Notes: a model not told the origin generated them from the letters alone. A DNA stretch of 64,000 nt from Flagellimonas meridianipacifica (GCF_003001695.1 NZ_PVYX01000001.1:1798001-1862000); one strand, 5' to 3'. Counted from the first letter of the stretch, positions 1 to 7,997 are shown. Program-made: numbers and translations.

Positions 1-281
1 TAGGGAACCGCAATTTTTATGGCTTCTGGAGTTTCATCCCTGTTCGCTTTGTATTCCTCAAACATTTCTGTTCTTTCCACACTACCTCCCTTATCGAAGG
101 CCACGGCCAAATGGTCCGGTTGTTCGCGTTTGATTACATCAAATAGGGAATTCATAAAACCCATTATGGCACTGGTGTCCATGCCTTTGGAATTGATTCG
201 AGGGTTTTTTATCAAGGCATAATATCCTCTAAAAATCAAAGCGTAGGCATCTAGTAAGAAAAGTCGTTTTTGGTCAGACAT
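1..281 (-). CDS. polA: DNA polymerase I, N-terminal part (cut by window edge)
   Basis: The reverse strand from an ATG at 279-281 reads 93 residues before the left edge. They match the start of the 5'-3' exonuclease domain of family A DNA polymerase I, which removes RNA primers and fills gaps in replication and repair. The recognisable parts are LFLLDAYALIFRGYYAL, with the metal-binding Asp near the N terminus, and LAVAFDKGGSVERTEMFEEY, followed by KANR. The polymerase domain lies outside the window. The gene is divergent from the metallophosphoesterase gene at 450, and a TAnnTTTG box lies 23 bp upstream of the ATG. Family assignment is by recognition of this conserved N terminus. Confidence 0.9.
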   Translation of the reverse strand, partial: MSDQKRLFLLDAYALIFRGYYALIKNPRINSKGMDTSAIMGFMNSLFDVIKREQPDHLAVAFDKGGSVERTEMFEEYKANRDETPEAIKIAVP

Positions 282-303
282 TGTCGTACATATTGAAGAA
301 AAC

Positions 304-311
304 CAAAACTA
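304..311 (-). promoter_or_regulatory. -7 box for polA
   Basis: On the minus strand this reads TAGTTTTG, a perfect match to the Bacteroidota -7 consensus TAnnTTTG, 23 bp upstream of the polA ATG. I see no convincing TTTG -33 element at the usual distance. Confidence 0.5.
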
Positions 312-428
312 CGAATTAATGCTAAACGAAACCGAGGGATACGAGTAACAAAAGTGTTGATTTCTCGTCTAATGGCTTGAGTAGGTTAAAAACTTCTAAA
401 GAATAGAAGTGGAACAACCTTAAAAAAA

Positions 429-436
429 TACCTTTG
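429..436 (+). promoter_or_regulatory. -7 box for metallophosphoesterase gene
   Basis: TACCTTTG matches TAnnTTTG exactly and ends only 13 bp before the ATG at 450, so the transcript would have a leader of about 5-8 nt. No clear -33 element is visible. Confidence 0.5.
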
Positions 437-449
437 CAAAAAAATTGGC

Positions 450-1682
450 ATGCCACGCTTTTTTATAGTTCTTTCCATTTTTTACATTTTTTCGGTCTTT
501 TATGGATTCCAGGCCTTTCGAACCTTGTTCAAAAACCCTTGGGCACAATGGGGGTACGGTATTCTGTTTTTAGGAGCTTGGATTTATTTCATAATTAAAC
601 TCAATTCATATCAACCCGGCTCGGCCATGAGCCCATCTACCGCAATTGCCGGAGGGATTTTTATGTCGTTCTTTGCTTTGGGATTGGTTCTCGGGTCATT
701 TATGATTTTGGAAGATATCGTTCGTTTATTTGTTGGGGGATATCGAAAAATAACCGGAGTCACTGAAAACCAAACTTACCTTCCTTCAAGAAGAGCATTT
801 GTAAGCACCTTGGCTCTAGGTTTGGGAGCCCTCCCTTTTGGAGCTTTGCTCTATGGCATGTACAAAGGGAAGTACAATTATAAAGTTTTGAAATATGCCT
901 TGGAGTTTGATGACTTACCCGATGAATTTGATGGGTATCAGATAACCCAGATTTCTGATGTGCACAGCGGTAGTTTTGATGATTATGATAAAGTGGCCTA
1001 CGGGGTTGATTTAATCAATCGACAAAAGAGCGATGTCATTCTCTTTACAGGTGACATGGTCAATAACAAGGCCGAAGAGATGAAGCCCTGGGCAGAACTT
1101 TTTGAGACGCTTGATGCAAAAGATGGCAAGTATTCCATTTTAGGTAATCATGATTATGGGGATTACGCTTCCTGGCCCTCTCCGGAAGCAAAGGCCCAAA
1201 ACCTGCAGGATTTGAAAGACCTTCAGAAGGATATGGGCTTTGACCTACTGTTAAATGAACACCGATACCTGGAAAAAGATGGAAAGAAAATCGCTTTGGT
1301 TGGTGTTGAGAACTGGGGCGCCGGTGGATTCAAAAAAGCAGGAGACCTTAAAAAAGCGGTTGAAGGAATAGAGGGCAACGACTTCAAGATTTTGATGAGT
1401 CATGATCCATCGCATTGGGAACAGCAGGTTGTTCATGATGACTATCACTACCATCTTACTTTAAGTGGGCATACCCACGGTATGCAGTTTGGAATTGAAA
1501 TCCCAGGTTGGGTCAAGTGGAGCCCTGTAAAGTGGCGTTACAAATATTGGGCTGGGATTTATGAAGAACTCGGACAGTTTATCAATGTGAATAGGGGTTT
1601 CGGATTTATTGGGTATCCCGGTAGGTTTGGAATTTGGCCCGAGATTTCGGTCATCACTCTTAAAAAGAAATCTTTAACTTGA
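450..1682 (+). CDS. Membrane-anchored metallophosphoesterase
   Basis: This 410-residue protein has three N-terminal hydrophobic helices (roughly residues 1-100), a possible fourth near 115-140, and then a calcineurin-like phosphoesterase domain. The dinuclear-metal motifs appear in order: QISDVHSG (DxH), FTGDMVN (GD), LGNHDYG (GNHD), MSHDP and LSGHTHG (GHTHG). This is the arrangement of the YkuE/YaeI group, some of which hydrolyse UDP-diacylglucosamine or other phosphoesters at the membrane; the substrate here is not shown. The catalytic domain probably follows the last helix. The ATG at 450 sits just after a TACCTTTG box. No operon partner is evident, since the next gene has its own promoter. 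Confidence 0.85.
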   Translation: MPRFFIVLSIFYIFSVFYGFQAFRTLFKNPWAQWGYGILFLGAWIYFIIKLNSYQPGSAMSPSTAIAGGIFMSFFALGLVLGSFMILEDIVRLFVGGYRKITGVTENQTYLPSRRAFVSTLALGLGALPFGALLYGMYKGKYNYKVLKYALEFDDLPDEFDGYQITQISDVHSGSFDDYDKVAYGVDLINRQKSDVILFTGDMVNNKAEEMKPWAELFETLDAKDGKYSILGNHDYGDYASWPSPEAKAQNLQDLKDLQKDMGFDLLLNEHRYLEKDGKKIALVGVENWGAGGFKKAGDLKKAVEGIEGNDFKILMSHDPSHWEQQVVHDDYHYHLTLSGHTHGMQFGIEIPGWVKWSPVKWRYKYWAGIYEELGQFINVNRGFGFIGYPGRFGIWPEISVITLKKKSLT

Positions 1683-1742
1683 ATTTAACGTAGCTGAAAC
1701 CCTTGTATAGCTTGCGTTCGAGTTAATTTTAACAAATTTTCT

Positions 1743-1750
1743 TACTTTTG
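1743..1750 (+). promoter_or_regulatory. -7 box for thioredoxin-like gene
   Basis: TACTTTTG fits TAnnTTTG and lies 23 bp upstream of the ATG at 1774. Confidence 0.5.
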
Positions 1751-1773
1751 AGATACAAACCCAATGTACGCCT

Positions 1774-2070
1774 ATGTCCAAATTTGGTGAACTTATCGAT
1801 TTAAACATTCCAGTACTGCTTGACTTCTATGCAGAATGGAATGAGCCTTCTACCTCCATGCATCCAGTTCTTAGAGATGTTGCCGCCGCTTTGGGAGACA
1901 AAGGAAAGGTGATTAAAATTGATGTTGACAAGAATAAAGAACTTTCGCAGGCACTTCGTATCAAAGGACTACCAACCCTAATGATTTATAAAAAGGGTGA
2001 AATGGTATGGAGACAAAGTGGAGAGCAGGATGCCAACACCCTTATTGGCATTCTAAATGAATACACCTAA
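1774..2070 (+). CDS. Thioredoxin-fold protein lacking the CXXC active site
   Basis: At 98 residues this is the length of a bare thioredoxin domain with no signal peptide, so it is probably cytoplasmic. The beta strand VLLDFYAEW, the DVDKN region and the cis-proline segment GLPTLMIYKKG are all typical of thioredoxin. Where thioredoxin has WCGPC, this protein reads WNEPS, so both redox cysteines are absent, and there is no other Cys in the protein. It cannot work as a dithiol reductase; a scaffold, chaperone or binding role is an inference. It has its own promoter and a terminator-like hairpin after it. It lies convergent to a peroxiredoxin-like gene, which may be coincidental. Confidence 0.8.
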   Translation: MSKFGELIDLNIPVLLDFYAEWNEPSTSMHPVLRDVAAALGDKGKVIKIDVDKNKELSQALRIKGLPTLMIYKKGEMVWRQSGEQDANTLIGILNEYT

Positions 2071-2077
2071 AAGCAAA

Positions 2078-2104
2078 GACCTGCAGTCGTTGGCAGGCCT
2101 TTTA
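2078..2104 (+). terminator. Putative terminator after thioredoxin-like gene
   Basis: CCTGC (2080-2084) pairs with GCAGG (2093-2097) and is followed by CCTTTT. The short stem and modest T run make this a weak candidate, but it sits correctly between two convergent genes. Confidence 0.4.
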
Positions 2105-2122
2105 ATCTGTATTTCTTAGTTA

Positions 2123-2767
2123 CTAACGACTTTGTAAGAATCTCAAAATTTCCTTTGGGTCGAGTCTTTGTGTATAATCCTCCGGAACAAAATCGTAAAT
2201 CACGTTTTTGTTTTTGTCAATTACGTAAGTTGCTGGCATAGGAAGCTCATAATCGTTGTTCCCGTTATGCTCATCAACATGTAGTCCAAAAGAATGATAA
2301 ACTTCCCTCAGATTTTCAGGCATTTGAAAAGCCAAGTTCAACTGTTTTGCATATTGATTGTCAATATCGCTCAGTATTTTGAATTGCAACTCATTTTTTT
2401 CAGAAGTGGTCAATGAATTGTCTGGAGTTTCCGGGGATATGGCCACCAAGTTTGCCCCATGGTTTTTGAAGTCTTCAGAAAATTGTTGCAGGGCGCGAAG
2501 CTCCATATTACAATAGGGGCACCAGCCACCTCGATAAAAAGATATGATCAAATAGTCATCTTGGAGCATCTCACCCAAAGTAACCTCCTTTTGGTTCTCA
2601 TCGGGGAGTATAAAGTCAGGAAGTATGTCACCGGTTTGTATGGCCTTCTTTGAAATCTCTGCATCCAATAATTCCTTGGTACTTCGTTTCATGACTTCAT
2701 ATTTATCCTGAGGGATTACTCTGGCTGAGTTCTCCCGTTTTTGTGTAAGTTCTTCTGTAAGCGTCAT
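2123..2767 (-). CDS. Peroxiredoxin-like (AhpC/TSA-type redoxin) protein
   Basis: This 214-residue protein has a redoxin domain from about residue 45 onward. The segment FYRGGWCPYCNMELRAL carries a WCPYC active site where classical peroxiredoxins have a single peroxidatic Cys in PVCT, which places it with the 'peroxiredoxin-like' subgroup. It also has the ISPETPDNS strand-loop and a late TYVIDKN segment. It may reduce peroxides or act as a thiol-disulfide oxidoreductase; there is no signal peptide, so it is probably cytoplasmic. The first ATG is at 2765-2767; an in-frame GTG sits one codon upstream. It is convergent with the thioredoxin-fold gene. Confidence 0.8.
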   Translation of the reverse strand: MTLTEELTQKRENSARVIPQDKYEVMKRSTKELLDAEISKKAIQTGDILPDFILPDENQKEVTLGEMLQDDYLIISFYRGGWCPYCNMELRALQQFSEDFKNHGANLVAISPETPDNSLTTSEKNELQFKILSDIDNQYAKQLNLAFQMPENLREVYHSFGLHVDEHNGNNDYELPMPATYVIDKNKNVIYDFVPEDYTQRLDPKEILRFLQSR

Positions 2768-2854
2768 CACTAAATTTCATTTTCTTATAGCGATGTAGTC
2801 GAACAAAAGAGCTTAAGCTTTCCTTTGGAAAGAATAATTAGTTGGTAAATTGGA

Positions 2855-5800
2855 CTACTGCACTGAGTCCGGAACCGTATCCATTGCATTTATACTGTCC
2901 AATGGAACGGAATCCAACATATCAGGGTCCGGAGCCGGTTCTTCAAAGAAATCATCTTCCTCGTCCCCTACAAACTGAGAAAACTTATCAATAAAAGTGT
3001 TGAAGGTAATGGTTTCTTTTTCAGCATAGTCCCTGTCATCGTTTTCAATCAGAATGTCAATATTACGTCGGTAGGCTTGCATATCCGAAAGGATATCATC
3101 AATTTTTTCATATTGTTCGTCCAATGGGGCAGCAGCATAATAATCCAACCGTTCTTGATACACTTTTCTAAGTTTTTCATACAGTTCCCTGGCTTTTTCC
3201 GTCTCTCCTACTTTGAAATATCCATCCACGAAAGGTTCAATAAAAGCATAAAAACCAAAGTACTCAAAAGGCAGATTGGTCATGGCAATATTGATTACAT
3301 CCTTAGCTTTATCAATTTTGTTTTCGGCAATCAAGGTTTCCGTTAGTCGTGCTAGATTACTCCTAAAAGAAAGCCCTTGGGAACGCGTTTGGGGGTCATG
3401 GTAAATCTCGGTACTTCCCGAATTGCCCCAGTCCCAATTTTTTACAATGTCATACATCAAATCACTGTCTATCCGACCCATTTCAAAGCTGTTACGATTT
3501 TCGGTACGAATAGGAACAAGTTTATATACTAAGCCGTCCAATTGTAGATAATCCTTCATCCAAATGTATTCCGCCTTGTCAAAACTACCTCCCGAGAAAT
3601 AGATGGGTCTTTTCCAATCGTTGTTGGCGATTAGGTCCAGCATCAAAATCCTATTCTTGGGAAGTGCACTTTGTGGAAGGTCAATGTCTATAAAATCCAC
3701 AATCAAATCCGCATCTTTTTCTTTAACCAAACCACTTTCCAAGACATTTTGTTTGTTGACTGGGATTCTGATTTTGTTGGTAGGATAGTAGACAATATCC
3801 AAAGTACCTTCAGAATACTGGCTCAAGTCCGCTCCCTGTTTTTCAAAAAGATACTTTAGTTTGGTTTGGGGCTTATCGCTACCTACCCAATTGATAAAAT
3901 CCTTGATGCTCCATCGGTTATCAGTGATAGGTTGATGATATATGGCATCTCGGGCTCCATAATGGTATTTATCATGGGTCAGTTGGGAAGGTATCGGTTG
4001 ACTTTCGTAGGCCATACGCTTCATTTGATCAATGTACCAATCCGTGGCGAAAAGACTTGTGTTCACGATTCGAACATCTGTGCGGTAACCTTCAATTTCC
4101 TGGGCATACCATAAAGGGAAGGTGTCATTATCTCCAATAGTGAACAATATAGCACCTGCATCTTCCTGACAAGAATCCAAATATGCTTTTGCAGCAGATT
4201 GTGCCGTATATCTTCCGGAACGGTCATGGTCATCCCAATTTTGAAAGCCCATAAGTAGAGGAACTGCGAGTAAGCATATAGTGGTAATAGCGGGTGCAGC
4301 TATTTTTGCTGAAAGCAGTTTTCTGAATTCATCGAACAACCCATACACACCCAAACCAATCCAAATACAAAATATAAAGAAAGAACCTACCAAAGAATAA
4401 TCCCGTTCTCTCGGTTGAAAAATGTAGGGGTTGGTATAAAACTGTATCGCCAAACCGGTAAACATAAAAAAGACGAACAAGACCCAAAACTGCTTAGGGT
4501 CTCTAGAAATTTGAAATACAATCCCGATGATACCCAGAATGAGCGGGAGGAAGAAATACGTGTTTCTGGCCTTGTTGTTTTTCCAGTCGCTTGGTAAATT
4601 CTTTTGACTACCTAAACGCAGGCTATCTACAAAACCAATACCGCTTAACCAATTCCCGTTACCATCGTAGCGGCCTTGCACGTCGTTTTGGCGTCCCACA
4701 AAGTTCCACATAAAATAGCGCATGTACATATAGCCAAACTGGAACTCGAAAAGATATTGAATGTTCTGCCAAAGTGATGGGGGCTCTACTTCTATATATT
4801 CACTGAAGTCCCGCAAAAAGCGAATGTATTGGTCGGTATCCAGTTCACCTTGTGCATGGGCTGCCTTAAACTGGGCCACCGCTTCACGTAGTTCATTGTT
4901 TGAAATATAATCAGATTTTATCCGAAAGTCCAACGTTCCAAAATACCGCATATAGTTCTCGGCGTGTTGATCACTCCATAATCTTGGCAAAAGTCCCACA
5001 TGCTTTGCATTTGGTCCTTGAAGGGCATTTTTATAATTATTGACAATCACATATTTACCCAGTTTTTCATCTTTTTCATATTTGGGCCTATCATCAATAT
5101 CATCTCCTGCTGGAGCAAAGGTGTCAGAGTAATATGCCCCATAGAAAGGACTTTCCACACCGGGATATTGTTCCCTATTGTAATAGGCCAAAAGTGAACG
5201 TGCATCAGAAGGGTCGTTCTCGTTTACAACCGTCTTGGCGTTTGCTCGAATGGGGAGCATCAACCACGAAGAGAATCCCAATATCAAAAACATGAGACAA
5301 AGTACAATGGTGTTGCCTGAGTAGAATTGATTTTTTCTGGTATACCGCAACCCAAAGTAAAAGGCAGCTATAAAAAGAATACCCATAATTATAGTACCTG
5401 AATTGAAGGGTAATCCAATAGTATTGATAAAGAAAACCTCACTCCATCCAAATAGTTTGAGCACATAGGTCAAGGAGAATTTATACACCAATATTAATAG
5501 GGTAACCACTACAATATTGGCCAAAAGAAAATTCTTGACGGTTGTGGTCTTGTACTTTTTAAAGTAATAAAGCAAGCCTATGGAAGGAATCGCTAAAAAC
5601 CCCATAAACTGTATCCCAAAGGTAAACCCAACCAAAAAGCAGATGAGCAAAAGCCATCTATTGCCCCTTTTATCTTCAAGGCTGTCTGTCCATTTTAAGC
5701 CCAACCATAGTAATAAGGCCATAATAAAACTAGCCATAGCATAGACTTCGGTTTCCACAGCGTTGAACCAAAAACTGTCAGAAAATGTGAAGGTAAGTGC

Positions 5801-6187
5801 GCCAACCAAGCCACTTCCCAAAACAGCGATAGCTTTGCTATTGGATAACGGTTTCTTTTTGACTACCATTTTTCGTGTTAGGTTGGTAATAATCCAAAAT
5901 GTAAAAAGTACTGCAAAAGCACTCGAAACTATTGAAACCGAGTTTACCATTAAAGCCACTTTAGAAGTGTCTCCAAAAGCAAACATCGCAAAAAATGCAC
6001 CTATCATTTGCAATAAGGGAGCTCCAGGTGGGTGGCCCACTTGTAGTTTGGCCGAAGTGCTTATGTATTCCCCTGCATCCCAAAAACTTCCAGTAGGTTC
6101 AACGGTAAGCGCATAAACCATAAAGGCTATTACGAAGGAGACCCAGCCTAGAAGGGTGTTCCATTTTCTAAAGTCTTTTGCAAACAT
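2855..6187 (-). CDS. DUF2723 family polytopic membrane protein
   Basis: A protein of about 1110 residues. The N-terminal half has roughly a dozen hydrophobic helices and the conserved start LTVEPTGSFWDAGEYISTSA followed by LQVGHPPGAP, the signature of DUF2723. This layout resembles GT-C fold glycosyltransferases such as protein O-mannosyltransferases, where an Asp/Glu in the first extracytoplasmic loop is catalytic (here WDAGEY). A soluble domain follows (about residues 680-1000, including TIGDNDTFPLWYAQEIEGY). The tail is TPR-like (about 930-1060) and ends in an acidic stretch. In Bacteroidota the family is widespread and its acceptor is unproven; glycosylation of exported proteins is an inference. 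The ATG at 6185-6187 (MFAKDFRKWN) is preferred over an upstream TTG. Confidence 0.85.
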   Translation of the reverse strand: MFAKDFRKWNTLLGWVSFVIAFMVYALTVEPTGSFWDAGEYISTSAKLQVGHPPGAPLLQMIGAFFAMFAFGDTSKVALMVNSVSIVSSAFAVLFTFWIITNLTRKMVVKKKPLSNSKAIAVLGSGLVGALTFTFSDSFWFNAVETEVYAMASFIMALLLWLGLKWTDSLEDKRGNRWLLLICFLVGFTFGIQFMGFLAIPSIGLLYYFKKYKTTTVKNFLLANIVVVTLLILVYKFSLTYVLKLFGWSEVFFINTIGLPFNSGTIIMGILFIAAFYFGLRYTRKNQFYSGNTIVLCLMFLILGFSSWLMLPIRANAKTVVNENDPSDARSLLAYYNREQYPGVESPFYGAYYSDTFAPAGDDIDDRPKYEKDEKLGKYVIVNNYKNALQGPNAKHVGLLPRLWSDQHAENYMRYFGTLDFRIKSDYISNNELREAVAQFKAAHAQGELDTDQYIRFLRDFSEYIEVEPPSLWQNIQYLFEFQFGYMYMRYFMWNFVGRQNDVQGRYDGNGNWLSGIGFVDSLRLGSQKNLPSDWKNNKARNTYFFLPLILGIIGIVFQISRDPKQFWVLFVFFMFTGLAIQFYTNPYIFQPRERDYSLVGSFFIFCIWIGLGVYGLFDEFRKLLSAKIAAPAITTICLLAVPLLMGFQNWDDHDRSGRYTAQSAAKAYLDSCQEDAGAILFTIGDNDTFPLWYAQEIEGYRTDVRIVNTSLFATDWYIDQMKRMAYESQPIPSQLTHDKYHYGARDAIYHQPITDNRWSIKDFINWVGSDKPQTKLKYLFEKQGADLSQYSEGTLDIVYYPTNKIRIPVNKQNVLESGLVKEKDADLIVDFIDIDLPQSALPKNRILMLDLIANNDWKRPIYFSGGSFDKAEYIWMKDYLQLDGLVYKLVPIRTENRNSFEMGRIDSDLMYDIVKNWDWGNSGSTEIYHDPQTRSQGLSFRSNLARLTETLIAENKIDKAKDVINIAMTNLPFEYFGFYAFIEPFVDGYFKVGETEKARELYEKLRKVYQERLDYYAAAPLDEQYEKIDDILSDMQAYRRNIDILIENDDRDYAEKETITFNTFIDKFSQFVGDEEDDFFEEPAPDPDMLDSVPLDSINAMDTVPDSVQ

Positions 6188-6306
6188 ATAGTTGGTGATT
6201 ACCAAGTTGGGGCGAATTTAGTAAATCTCACAGAGACCCATACCTCTTTTTGGAAAAGCTTTAACAGGTGTTGTGACGAGAATTATCGGTGAATCTTATC
6301 AAAATA

Positions 6307-6337
6307 TTTGCCCAACAAAAAGTTTGTCTTAAATTTG
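6307..6337 (+). promoter_or_regulatory. Promoter of tRNA-Gln
   Basis: TTTG at 6307-6310 and TAAATTTG at 6330-6337 are separated by exactly 19 bp, a textbook Bacteroidota -33/-7 promoter. Transcription would start about 6344, some 12 nt before the mature tRNA. Confidence 0.8.
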
Positions 6338-6355
6338 CACGCTCAAAAGTGGTAC

Positions 6356-6427
6356 TGGCCTATGGTGTAATTGGCAACACTACTGATTTTGGTTCAGTCA
6401 TTCTAGGTTCGAGTCCTAGTAGGCCAA
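6356..6427 (+). tRNA. tRNA-Gln (anticodon TTG)
   Basis: Acceptor arms TGGCCTA (6356-6362) and TAGGCCA (6420-6426) pair fully. The anticodon stem ACTGA/TCAGT (6382-6386, 6394-6398) encloses the loop TTTTGGT with anticodon TTG at 6389-6391. The T arm carries GGTTCGAGTCC. CCA is not encoded (CAA follows). It is a single tRNA with its own promoter and a trailing hairpin. Confidence 0.95.
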
Positions 6428-6432
6428 CAACG

Positions 6433-6483
6433 AAGCTCTGCAGATTAATCATTTTCAAATGGTTGTGTCGTAGGGCTTTTTTT
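6433..6483 (+). terminator. Terminator after tRNA-Gln
   Basis: AAGCTCT (6433-6439) pairs with AGGGCTT (6472-6478) with one G-T pair, around an inner hairpin (AATCA/TGGTT), and runs into seven T residues. Confidence 0.65.
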
Positions 6484-6552
6484 AACGTCTACATGCCACT
6501 TGAAAAGATTTAGAATTTAACGTATTGAAAGCATTGGTCACTATTTAGTTTG

Positions 6553-6673
6553 GCCCCCTGCTCCCGCTAGTTCGTAACTAGTGGTTACAGTAAGAGTAAG
6601 AATAGAAACCACATCAGTTTTGTTGTGGTTTTTTTAGTGACCACCAGTTTTAAACTAGCCTTAGCAAGGGGGC
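6553..6673 (+). repeat. 121-bp palindromic element, copy 1
   Basis: The ends are inverted repeats of about 36 bp: GCCCCCTGCTCCCGCTAG at 6553 onward against the complement of the right end at 6673 (GCCCCCTTGCTAAGGCTAG), continuing through TGGTTAC/TGGTCAC. In the middle lies AAGAGTAAG and a strong hairpin with a T run (AACCACA/TGTGGTT, 6607-6635) that would act as a terminator. A diverged second copy lies at about 7252-7378. There is no coding capacity, so it resembles a MITE or REP-type unit, but no transposase is present in the window. Confidence 0.7.
6607..6635 (+). terminator. Terminator hairpin inside repeat copy 1
   Basis: AACCACA (6607-6613) pairs perfectly with TGTGGTT (6624-6630), followed by TTTTT. 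It is the core of the palindromic element. Confidence 0.7.
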
Positions 6674-6750
6674 GGTCAGGTTCTTTGCCGAGTAATTGTG
6701 CGAATGATAGAGGATTTGAATAAAAACACCTCTTGTTTTCTAATGATTTC

Positions 6751-6758
6751 TATTTTTG
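6751..6758 (+). promoter_or_regulatory. -7 box for secreted-protein gene at 6795
   Basis: TATTTTTG matches TAnnTTTG. It overlaps the upstream in-frame ATG at 6756, which argues that translation starts at the ATG at 6795 instead. Confidence 0.5.
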
Positions 6759-6794
6759 ATTTTCCCCGAATCTATTAACACTAAAGATGAAATT

Positions 6795-7274
6795 ATGAAG
6801 AAAGTGATTTTAGTATTTGGGGTTTTCGGTGTTCTGTCTTCGTCGCTCAAGGCCCAAGAAGGAGGTTATTTTTCAATGGAATGGGGTTTACTACAAGTAG
6901 ATGGCACCCTTTCTGAAAACTCTAATCAAGGTTTGTTTACGTATACCAAATTTACGGGTGACCATTTTGGTTTTCAAGGAGGTGTTGGTATGGCGGGTTT
7001 TGACAACAGAGACTTTGTTAATTTTGAAGCTTCTGCGTTGTATGCCCTAGCCAATAAGAGAATTTGGACTTTTGCAGGACTTGGTGCCAATGACATTGCA
7101 CTGACACCAGTTCCTTTGGCCGGTATTCGAATTAATGCCCTGCGAACCCAAAATTTGAATGTATATACAGGGTATCGCCATCTATTTCGGCAAACCTCCG
7201 AGGGATATTTTAGTTTGGGAGTTATGGTTTCTTTGCCAGCTAAGACCAGATCCTCTGCTGTTGCCAGTCTGTAA
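6795..7274 (+). CDS. Small secreted or outer-membrane protein, 3' end altered by a repeat
   Basis: From the ATG at 6795 there are 159 residues. A clear Sec signal peptide (MKKVILVFGVFG to SLKAQ) is followed by alternating hydrophobic/aromatic strands, as in small outer-membrane beta-barrels. I recognise no family. The last codons and the stop (SSAVASL, TAA) lie in the left end of palindromic repeat copy 2. A barrel would be expected to end in an aromatic residue after SLGVMVSLP. The natural C terminus may therefore have been replaced by repeat sequence, and the product may be truncated or non-functional. Confidence 0.6.
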   Translation: MKKVILVFGVFGVLSSSLKAQEGGYFSMEWGLLQVDGTLSENSNQGLFTYTKFTGDHFGFQGGVGMAGFDNRDFVNFEASALYALANKRIWTFAGLGANDIALTPVPLAGIRINALRTQNLNVYTGYRHLFRQTSEGYFSLGVMVSLPAKTRSSAVASL

Positions 7275-7378
7275 GTGGTGTTTTCAGCAAGAGTAAGCAT
7301 ACAAACCACGGCAAAAGTGTCGTGGTTTTTTTGTCATTTTTAGTTACCATCAGTTGTAAACTGTAGGTAGCGAGGCAA
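7252..7378 (+). repeat. Palindromic element, copy 2
   Basis: It aligns with copy 1 through CTGCT, then GC-AGT--GTAA, GTGGT, AAGAGTAAG, ATA-AAACCAC, a hairpin with T run, and CAGTT-TAAACT in the right arm. The central hairpin AACCACG (7304-7310) with CGTGGTT (7321-7327) differs from copy 1 at the paired positions A/T to G/C, a compensatory change that keeps the stem. The left arm overlaps the 3' end of the preceding gene. Confidence 0.6.
7304..7332 (+). terminator. Terminator hairpin inside repeat copy 2
   Basis: AACCACG pairs with CGTGGTT across a 10-nt loop and is followed by TTTTT. It is well placed to end transcription of the gene at 6795. Confidence 0.65.
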
Positions 7379-7621
7379 AGCTCTCTTGTTAATTTTTTCG
7401 AACCTTAGATTGAAAGATATACCCATCATTCAACAGAAATTAATCTTTCTTAATTTAACTGTGATTAGAGAGGTTGGATGTTGGATAAAAGAGGGTCAAA
7501 ATGGAGGACGGTCAACAAACTATAAATTATGAAAATTTCCCAAACCCGATTAAGATACTTTGTAAAAATCTGATTTAAAGAGTATTACAAAACAATAAAT
7601 CTTTTATAAAAGTTCATATTA

Positions 7622-7637
7622 TCCTGATAGGCCAACA
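7622..7637 (+). pseudogene. tRNA-Gln 3'-end fragment
   Basis: Fourteen of 16 bases match the 3' end of the tRNA-Gln at 6414-6429 (TCCT, two mismatches, TAGGCCAACA). No tRNA body precedes it apart from a possible GTTCA T-loop remnant. A terminator follows, as behind an RNA gene. Confidence 0.45.
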
Positions 7638-7647
7638 GTACAATGAT

Positions 7648-7680
7648 AAACTCCCTTAAGTAAGGGAGTTTTTGCTTTTT
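7648..7680 (+). terminator. Strong hairpin terminator
   Basis: AACTCCCTTA (7649-7658) pairs perfectly with TAAGGGAGTT (7661-7670), followed by TTTGCTTTTT. No intact gene lies directly upstream; it follows the tRNA fragment. Confidence 0.75.
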
Positions 7681-7967
7681 ATAGGTTAAAAGGGCACTAG
7701 TATCTTGATAAAAGAAAATTTAGACAAACAAAACATCCTTAAGAATCCGGCCAACCTTTTCAATCCCCAAACTTGGGCTCTGTGATTTCCTTTTTGAGTT
7801 TTTAATGGCATTCGGAAAGTAGCTTACCAACCTTTCTTGTGGTGCTCATTTTTTTCTGAAATATATCTTATTCCATTGCGATTTCAATCACTCGAACTTA
7901 GTAAAAGCACGGGTTTAAATTACCTATGGTACTGATGCATATCATTTCGAAATTTGGCTTTCAAGGA

Positions 7968-7975
7968 TACTTTTG
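7968..7975 (+). promoter_or_regulatory. -7 box for barrel gene at 7998
   Basis: TACTTTTG matches TAnnTTTG, 22 bp upstream of the ATG at 7998. Confidence 0.5.
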
Positions 7976-7997
7976 ACCATCAAAAAACGTGAAAATC

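Larger units (their letters stand above)
7379..7997. other. Gene-poor spacer with tRNA fragment and terminator
   Basis: No convincing gene is seen on either strand. The stretch is AT-rich and contains a tRNA-Gln 3'-end fragment (7622-7637), a strong hairpin terminator (7648-7680) and a -7 box (7968-7975). Confidence 0.6.

Noticed and set aside
6289..6513. 74-residue frame over the tRNA-Gln
   Set aside because: It covers the tRNA and its terminator on the same strand, so it is not a protein gene.
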